NCBI GenBank assembly: GCA_902551895.1
Contig: CACDEU010000013.1
Coordinates: 1-33,476 of the forward strand
Direction: 5' to 3'
Source of the DNA: an uncultured Pelagibacteraceae bacterium
GTDB lineage: Bacteria > Pseudomonadota > Alphaproteobacteria > Pelagibacterales > Pelagibacteraceae
DNA length: 33,476 nt
The notes beneath the pieces were generated by a model. It searched no databases and had not been told where the DNA came from. It saw nothing but the letters and a program-made list of their open reading frames with translations. Numbering within the stretch: the stretch's first letter is position 1; every line of letters starts with the position of its first letter. The position numbers and the translations under genes were made by a program. This document shows, piece after piece, positions 27,704 to 33,476 of the stretch.

Positions 27704-28030
27704 TTAATCATTTATTTTTTCTATTATTAATTTTTCTATACTTGTTTGACCTTCATTGTTGCTTTGAGTACTTTTTTCTAAATTTTCATCAATTTTTAGA
27801 ACTTTCTTAATATCAATATCTTCCTTGTTTTCAATTTGATCTTCTTCTTGATTTAGTGGTACTGGTAACTCATTGAAGTCTGGGGGAACTGTCAATGGCT
27901 TCTTTTTTTCAACCAAAAACTCATCGCTATTATCAGATCTTTTTTTTCCTTGCAAAGCATCCTTTGCGCCAGAGCAAGAAAACAAAAAAAGCATCGAAAA
28001 TAAAAATATAATTATTTTTTTAAATTTCAT
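27704..28030 (-). CDS. BamF-like / DUF3035 lipoprotein
   Basis: 108 aa; signal peptide with lipobox LFSC, then DEFLVEKKKPLTVPPDFNELPVP, resembling the PDEF.V..r.PL..PPdf.LP.P pattern of alphaproteobacterial BamF. Sits next to lspA. Confidence 0.6.
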   Translation of the reverse strand: MKFKKIIIFLFSMLFLFSCSGAKDALQGKKRSDNSDEFLVEKKKPLTVPPDFNELPVPLNQEEDQIENKEDIDIKKVLKIDENLEKSTQSNNEGQTSIEKLIIEKIND

Positions 28031-28514
28031 TTTTCTTTTTATAATTCAATAATTCAGCAAAAATAAGACAAATAATTCCTAAAGATATAAATATATCAGC
28101 AACATTAAAAATAAACCAATGATAACCTTTATAGCTAATATCTATAAAATCTGGCACAGCAGAATAATAAATACGATCGAATAAATTACCAAGAGATCCA
28201 CCCAATATAATTAGAAAATAATAAACGCTATTATCTTTTGATTTAATGATCAGATATATAATAAATAAATTTACAAAAATAATTAAAGTGGTCATTAAAT
28301 TATAAATCTCAGATTGTTCAAAAGATAATAATCCAAAACCTATACCAGTATTCCAAACTAAAATTAAATTGATATAGGAATTGATATTTATATCTACAAA
28401 GCCTAAATCTTCTAGGACAGATAATATATATAACTTTGAAATTCTATCTGCTAAAAAAATAAATAAAATGATCCAAAAATATATAAAAGTTTTTTTAAAA
28501 AATAATTTATTCAT
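28020..28514 (-). CDS. lspA: Signal peptidase II
   Basis: 164 aa; ADRISKLYI, LVWNTGIGFGLLS, GGSLGNLFDRIYYSAVPDFIDI, FNVADIFISLG. Confidence 0.95.
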   Translation of the reverse strand: MNKLFFKKTFIYFWIILFIFLADRISKLYILSVLEDLGFVDININSYINLILVWNTGIGFGLLSFEQSEIYNLMTTLIIFVNLFIIYLIIKSKDNSVYYFLIILGGSLGNLFDRIYYSAVPDFIDISYKGYHWFIFNVADIFISLGIICLIFAELLNYKKKNEI

Positions 28515-28517
28515 TAA

Positions 28518-31256
28518 TTATTTTAATGCACATCCATGTCTTTCACACTTTTCTTTTTTAATTTTCCAACAAACGCTGCATTTTTTACCCTCAGCTTTGT
28601 TTGTCTCAACAATAATTTCTTCACCTTCATCTTTTTTAATTTTATCTACATCTGCTCCTGATGTAATACATAGTTCAGAAAAATCAGTTCCTTTAAATAA
28701 TTGAATTAGTTTATCATTTAAAAGTATTTTTAAATTTGCTTCTAAACTTGAACCAATTTCTTTAGATGCTCTTTTTAACTCTATGCTACTATTACATTTA
28801 TCCCTTATTTTTATAAGCTCTGTCCATTTGTTATTTAAATCTGGATTATTCCAGTTTGATGGAATTGATGGAAACTTTTCTAGATGAATACTTTCTTTTT
28901 CATTAATTTTTAGAAGTGAATGAATTTCTTCAGTTGTAAATGATAATACCGGTGCAAACCATTTTAATAATATTTCAAGAACAATATTTAAAAACTCTAT
29001 AGTTGAAATTCTTTTTTTACTCTCTAGAGAATCGCAATATAAGGCATCCTTTCTAATATCAAAATAAAAAGCTGATAAATCAGATGTACAAAAATTTATT
29101 ATTTCTTTATAAATAGTATGGAAATTATATTTTTCAAAATTCTTTTCAAATAAAATATTAAGATTATAGATTTTGTGTAACATATACTGTTCTAGCTCTG
29201 GAAAATTACTTGTATTAATTTTTTCAAAATCAACTTTTTCAAATTTGTCATTTAAATTTCCAAGAATGTATCTAAAAGTATTTCTGATTTTTCTGTAAGA
29301 TTCTGCATGCTGCTCTAAAATTGAATAATCTATTCTTAAATCCTCAGCATAATCAGAAGCTGCTACCCAAATCCTTAAGATATCAGCTCCATACTTTTTT
29401 AAAATGTCTTCTGGTGCAATAATATTTCCAAGAGATTTTGACATTTTTAAACCTTTTCCATCAACAACAAATCCGTGGGACAATATAGATTCAAACGGAG
29501 CCCTACCTCTTGTTCCGCAAGACTCTAATAGTGATGAGTGAAACCACCCTCTGTGTTGATCTGAGCCCTCTAGATACATAGAAGCAGGCCATTTTAAATC
29601 TTCTCTTTTTTCAAGAACATAGGCATGAGTAGAGCCACTATCAAACCAAACTTCAACAATATCAGTCATTTTTTTATAATCCTCAATTTTATATTTTTTG
29701 CCTAAAAATCTTTGAGCATCACCTTCAAACCAACAGTCAGCCCCCTCTTTCTCAAATATACTGGCAATATTTTCGTTAACTTCATCGTCGATTAAAACTT
29801 CATTTGATTTTTTTGACATAAAAACAGGAATAGGAACTCCCCATACTCTTTGCCTTGAAACACACCAATCGGGCCTTAGCTCAATCATCGACCTTAGTCT
29901 TTCTTTTCCTTTATTTGGATAAAAATTAGTTTCATCTATAGATTTTAAAGCTTTCTTTCTCAAGCCATGACTTTCCATCGAAATAAACCATTGCGGTGTT
30001 GCTCTATGAACCAAGGGCGCTTTTGAACGCCAAGAATGAGGATAAGAATGAATTAATTCCCCACTAGATAATAAATTTTTTTGTTCATTTAATTTTTCTA
30101 TAACTATTTTGTTTGCCTTAAAAATATGTATACCTTCAAAAGTTGGAACATGCTTTGTATATTTTCCATCATCATCTACTGTTTCTTCAGCTTTTATATT
30201 ATTTTTTAAACACAAATTAAAATCATCAGGACCATGGCTAGGCGCACAATGAACAATACCTGAGCCTTGTTCTGTCGTAACAAAATTTGCACTTAACATC
30301 GGAATATCATAGTCAAATCCAATTTTTGAAAATGGATGGCTGCATATTGTTCCTTCAAATTCATTTCCTAAAAAGCTCAAAACTTTTGTAAACTTTTTGA
30401 TATTACAATCCTCTAGTAAAGATTTTAACAAATCTTCCGCTACTACTATTTGTTTATCTTTAAAATTTGATTGATCTTCTATTTTAATAACTGCATATTT
30501 TAAATTTTCATTGTAAGCCAATGCTCTATTGGCTGGTATTGTCCATGGAGTTGTTGTCCAAATTATAATTTGGCTATTCAAAAGTTTCTCATTTTTTGAT
30601 TTTTTAATATTAAATGCTGCATAAATTGTATCAGACTTATGATCCATGTATTCAACTTCTGCGTCCGCCAATGCTGTTTTTTCTACTGTGGACCAAAGAA
30701 CAGGTTTATAACCTCTGTAAAGACTTCCTTCTTTTAAAAATTTACCAAGCTCTCTAACTATTTGGGCTTCAGCATCAAAACTCATTGTAGAGTAGTAATT
30801 TTCCCAGTCACCTACTACTCCAAGTCTTTTAAATTGCTTTTTATGTACCTCAATCCATTTCTTTGCGAAATCTCTACATTCTTTTCTGAATTCATTTATT
30901 GGAACTTCATTTTTATTTTTTTTGTTTTTTTTATATTGTTCCTCAATTTTCCATTCAATCGGCAAACCGTGACAATCCCAACCTGGCACATAAACAGAAT
31001 CTTCTCCTTTCATCTGATGAAATTTTACTATTACATCTTTAAGAATTTTATTAAGTGCTGTTCCCATGTGTATATCTCCATTGGCATATGGAGGGCCATC
31101 ATGAAGGACAAATTTTGTTTTTCCTTTGCTAGAAGATCTTAACTTTTTATATAAATCAATTTTATCCCAGTAATCAATTATTCCAGGTTCTTTGTTTTGT
31201 AAATTTGCTTTCATTGAAAAAGCAGTTTTGGGAAGATTGATATTGCTTTTGCTCAT
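28518..31256 (-). CDS. ileS: Isoleucyl-tRNA synthetase
   Basis: 912 aa; HDGPPYANGDIHMGTALNKILKD, PGWDCHGLPIEW, KMSKSLGN, C-terminal Cys cluster CSVCWKIKKEKCERHGC. Confidence 0.97.
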   Translation of the reverse strand: MSKSNINLPKTAFSMKANLQNKEPGIIDYWDKIDLYKKLRSSSKGKTKFVLHDGPPYANGDIHMGTALNKILKDVIVKFHQMKGEDSVYVPGWDCHGLPIEWKIEEQYKKNKKNKNEVPINEFRKECRDFAKKWIEVHKKQFKRLGVVGDWENYYSTMSFDAEAQIVRELGKFLKEGSLYRGYKPVLWSTVEKTALADAEVEYMDHKSDTIYAAFNIKKSKNEKLLNSQIIIWTTTPWTIPANRALAYNENLKYAVIKIEDQSNFKDKQIVVAEDLLKSLLEDCNIKKFTKVLSFLGNEFEGTICSHPFSKIGFDYDIPMLSANFVTTEQGSGIVHCAPSHGPDDFNLCLKNNIKAEETVDDDGKYTKHVPTFEGIHIFKANKIVIEKLNEQKNLLSSGELIHSYPHSWRSKAPLVHRATPQWFISMESHGLRKKALKSIDETNFYPNKGKERLRSMIELRPDWCVSRQRVWGVPIPVFMSKKSNEVLIDDEVNENIASIFEKEGADCWFEGDAQRFLGKKYKIEDYKKMTDIVEVWFDSGSTHAYVLEKREDLKWPASMYLEGSDQHRGWFHSSLLESCGTRGRAPFESILSHGFVVDGKGLKMSKSLGNIIAPEDILKKYGADILRIWVAASDYAEDLRIDYSILEQHAESYRKIRNTFRYILGNLNDKFEKVDFEKINTSNFPELEQYMLHKIYNLNILFEKNFEKYNFHTIYKEIINFCTSDLSAFYFDIRKDALYCDSLESKKRISTIEFLNIVLEILLKWFAPVLSFTTEEIHSLLKINEKESIHLEKFPSIPSNWNNPDLNNKWTELIKIRDKCNSSIELKRASKEIGSSLEANLKILLNDKLIQLFKGTDFSELCITSGADVDKIKKDEGEEIIVETNKAEGKKCSVCWKIKKEKCERHGCALK

Positions 31257-31260
31257 TATT

Positions 31261-32193
31261 TTAATTTAATTTTTTTGCTTTTCTGATGTCTAAATTAATT
31301 TGTTTTTTTAATTGGTTTATATTTTTAAATTTCTTTTCTTTTCTTATAAAGTCTATGAACTCAATAGTTAAGTGCTTATTATAAAGATTCCTTGAAAAAT
31401 TAAATATGTGAACCTCTAAAAGTATTTCTTTTTGATTAAAAGTTGGCCTATAACCTAAATTTGCAATTCCCCTTAATAATTTTTTATTTTTATTTATTAA
31501 AATATTCACTGCATATACTCCAGGTTTTGCAATAACATAATCATTAAGTTTAATATTACATGTTGGAAATCCAATTTTTCGTCCCATTTTTCTTCCCACA
31601 CTTACTTTTCCGTCTATAGACCAATTTCGATCTAAATATCTATTAACAATATTAATTTTCCCATTAGATATTAATTTTCTAATTAATGTAGATGAAATAA
31701 TTTTAGTTTTTTTCTTTAGTGGCTTGGGATTAATTATTTTAAAATTATATTTTTTTTCAAAAAATTTTAATTTATTTACATTTCCTTCTCTTTTATTGCC
31801 AAACCTAAAATTATTACTGACAAAAATATATTTCGGTCTGAGTTTCTTAAATAAAACATTATCAATAAATTTTATATAATTCATTTTGGAAAATTTTTTA
31901 TCAAACTTTTTAATTATGACAAAATCTATTTTAAATTTTCCGAAGGAGTTTATTTTTTGATTTAGATTAGAAATTTTAAAGTTTTTTAATTTTTTATCAA
32001 AAAACATTTTAGGCATAGGATCAAAAGTTAATACCCCAATTTTTATTTTATGTTTTTTTTTATATTGTTTTGCAAAATTAAATAACTTTTGATGTCCAAT
32101 ATGCAAACCATCAAAATTACCAATTAATAAAATTGAATTTTTATGATTTTTGGAAACAGAAAAATTTTTATATAACTTCAATTTTTTTACCAT
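31261..32193 (-). CDS. ribF: Bifunctional riboflavin kinase/FAD synthetase
   Basis: 310 aa; LLIGNFDGLHIGHQKLF, FVSNNFRFGNKREGN, SSTLIRKLI, GRKIGFPTCNI, GIANLGYRPTFN. Confidence 0.94.
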   Translation of the reverse strand: MVKKLKLYKNFSVSKNHKNSILLIGNFDGLHIGHQKLFNFAKQYKKKHKIKIGVLTFDPMPKMFFDKKLKNFKISNLNQKINSFGKFKIDFVIIKKFDKKFSKMNYIKFIDNVLFKKLRPKYIFVSNNFRFGNKREGNVNKLKFFEKKYNFKIINPKPLKKKTKIISSTLIRKLISNGKINIVNRYLDRNWSIDGKVSVGRKMGRKIGFPTCNIKLNDYVIAKPGVYAVNILINKNKKLLRGIANLGYRPTFNQKEILLEVHIFNFSRNLYNKHLTIEFIDFIRKEKKFKNINQLKKQINLDIRKAKKLN

Positions 32194-33005
32194 TTTAATT
32201 TTGATTGTGTATAATCAACTTTAGTTTTGTATTTTTTCATAATTTTTTCAAAATTTTCATTTTCTACTTCTCGTCTATGAATTCCATTGGTAATTAATAA
32301 GCTAGCAAAATTTTGATTATTTGCTCCTTTAATGTCTGTATTTAAATTATCTCCTATACAAAAAACTTTTTTGTTATTTACATTTGCTGCAAGATTATAA
32401 ACTTTTGGGTGAGGTTTACCAAAATATTCTACTGTTCCTCCTATCTCTTCAAAGACCTTTGCAACTGATCCTGCACAAAACTCTCTTTTTTGTCCTCTAT
32501 CGACAATTAAATCTGGATTAGTACAAATCATAATTTTATCTATCTCATTCTTTAGTAGTGTTTTGTAGTATGACAATTCTTTGTCCTGCTCATCAAATAA
32601 GCCAGTACAAAGTAAATAATTGGCTTCACTAATTTTTTGTATTTTATTTTTTTTAAAATCATTAAATAATCCAAAATCTCTAGGTGGTCCAATATGAAAA
32701 AAGGTTTTGTCTTTAAAGTTTAATGTTAAATAATTCAATGCTGCTTCCCCAGATGTATATACTTTTGAATAATATTTTTCTTCTAATCCCATTTTTTTTA
32801 AAAAATTTTTTACATCATTATTGGGTCTAGGAGCATTGGTGAGTAATACTAGATCTTTATTTTTCTCTAATAATTTTTCTAAAGCATTGATAGAGTCTTT
32901 GTAAAGTTCAATTCCGTTATGTACAACGCCCCATAAGTCTACAAAGAACAAGTCGTAATGATCTGCAACAGATTTTAGTCCAATATCATCTAAGTTTTTG
33001 GTCAT
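32187..33005 (-). CDS. HAD superfamily (class IIA-type) hydrolase
   Basis: 272 aa; LFFVDLWGVVHNGIELY, LLTNAPRP, CTNPDLIVDRG, GKPHPKVYNLA, CIGDNLNTDIKGANNQNF. Confidence 0.88.
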   Translation of the reverse strand: MTKNLDDIGLKSVADHYDLFFVDLWGVVHNGIELYKDSINALEKLLEKNKDLVLLTNAPRPNNDVKNFLKKMGLEEKYYSKVYTSGEAALNYLTLNFKDKTFFHIGPPRDFGLFNDFKKNKIQKISEANYLLCTGLFDEQDKELSYYKTLLKNEIDKIMICTNPDLIVDRGQKREFCAGSVAKVFEEIGGTVEYFGKPHPKVYNLAANVNNKKVFCIGDNLNTDIKGANNQNFASLLITNGIHRREVENENFEKIMKKYKTKVDYTQSKLKW

Positions 33006-33073
33006 TTTTCAGATATAACTTAAAAATAACCATATTTCTTGGTTTTTTTAGGGTTATAAATTTTACAAAGCTT

Positions 33074-33102
33074 CTTGAAATAAAATGGACTCATAGCTAT
33101 AT
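33074..33102 (+). promoter_or_regulatory. Possible RpoH (sigma-32) promoter for groESL
   Basis: CTTGAAA (33074-33080), 16-bp spacer, CTATAT (33097-33102), upstream of groES; resembles alphaproteobacterial RpoH consensus. Confidence 0.45.
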
Positions 33103-33129
33103 GAACCTTCATATTTATAGGAGTTTTAT

Positions 33130-33423
33130 ATGAAATTTAAACCGTTACACGACAGAGTTTTAATCGAAGTCCTAGATAGCAGTGAAAAAACTGCTGGAGG
33201 CATTATCATACCAGACACAGCTCAAGAAAAACCCCAAGAAGGCAAGGTAGTTGCTATTGGTGGTGGGGCTAAAACTGAAGATGGAAAAATAATTCCAATG
33301 GATGTTAAAGTTGGAGACAAGGTTCTATTTGGCAAATGGTCAGGGACTGAAGTCAAAATTGATGGAAAAGAATACAGCATAATGAAAGAGTCAGACATTA
33401 TGGGTATTTCAACAAGTAAATAA
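33130..33423 (+). CDS. groES: Co-chaperonin GroES
   Basis: 97 aa; [67 protein letters not shown]. Confidence 0.98.
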   Translation: MKFKPLHDRVLIEVLDSSEKTAGGIIIPDTAQEKPQEGKVVAIGGGAKTEDGKIIPMDVKVGDKVLFGKWSGTEVKIDGKEYSIMKESDIMGISTSK

Positions 33424-33443
33424 ATTAATACAAGGAGTTTATA

Positions 33444-33476
33444 ATGGCTAAAATAGTAAAATTCGACTCTGAAGCA
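33444..33476 (+). CDS. groEL: Chaperonin GroEL, 5' fragment (truncated by window end)
   Basis: MAKIVKFDSEA..., AGGAG upstream, directly after groES. Confidence 0.9.
   Translation, partial: MAKIVKFDSEA

Noticed and set aside
1-33476. tRNA, rRNA, prophage or transposase genes
   Set aside because: No convincing tRNA cloverleaf, rRNA sequence, integrase, transposase or phage structural motif seen in the window.

Overview
AT-rich, gene-dense bacterial chromosome segment. Gene content and compaction look like an alphaproteobacterium of the SAR11/Pelagibacterales type (inferred, not verified). Most of the window is housekeeping: ispH(3' end)-thrB-rnhA; thrC; a cytochrome c oxidase cluster (coxB, coxA, coxC, subunit IV, small membrane protein, ctaB, plus a second subunit-III-like gene and a SCO gene); rsmE; a haloacid dehalogenase-DoxX-pirin-quinone oxidoreductase operon; ubiA (apparently frameshifted); msbA-waaA-lpxK-lpxL; purD-rsmD; pgi; a BamF-like lipoprotein; lspA-ileS-ribF-HAD; groES-groEL(5' end). 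The clearly accessory part is about 1.69-6.85 kb. It is a two-gene restriction-modification cassette: an EcoEI-like HsdR and a fused HsdM-HsdS with two specificity domains, wedged between rnhA and the 3' end of thrC. The cassette is bordered by a 15-bp imperfect direct repeat (AACAGAACGSCCCTT, 14/15 identical). Just inside those borders, at both ends, are clusters of a short near-palindromic repeat (TTCARTGAA / TCAGTGAA), with an exact 11-bp period on the left. No transposase or integrase is visible. The fused architecture and the bordered, repeat-decorated cassette are the most interesting signals.
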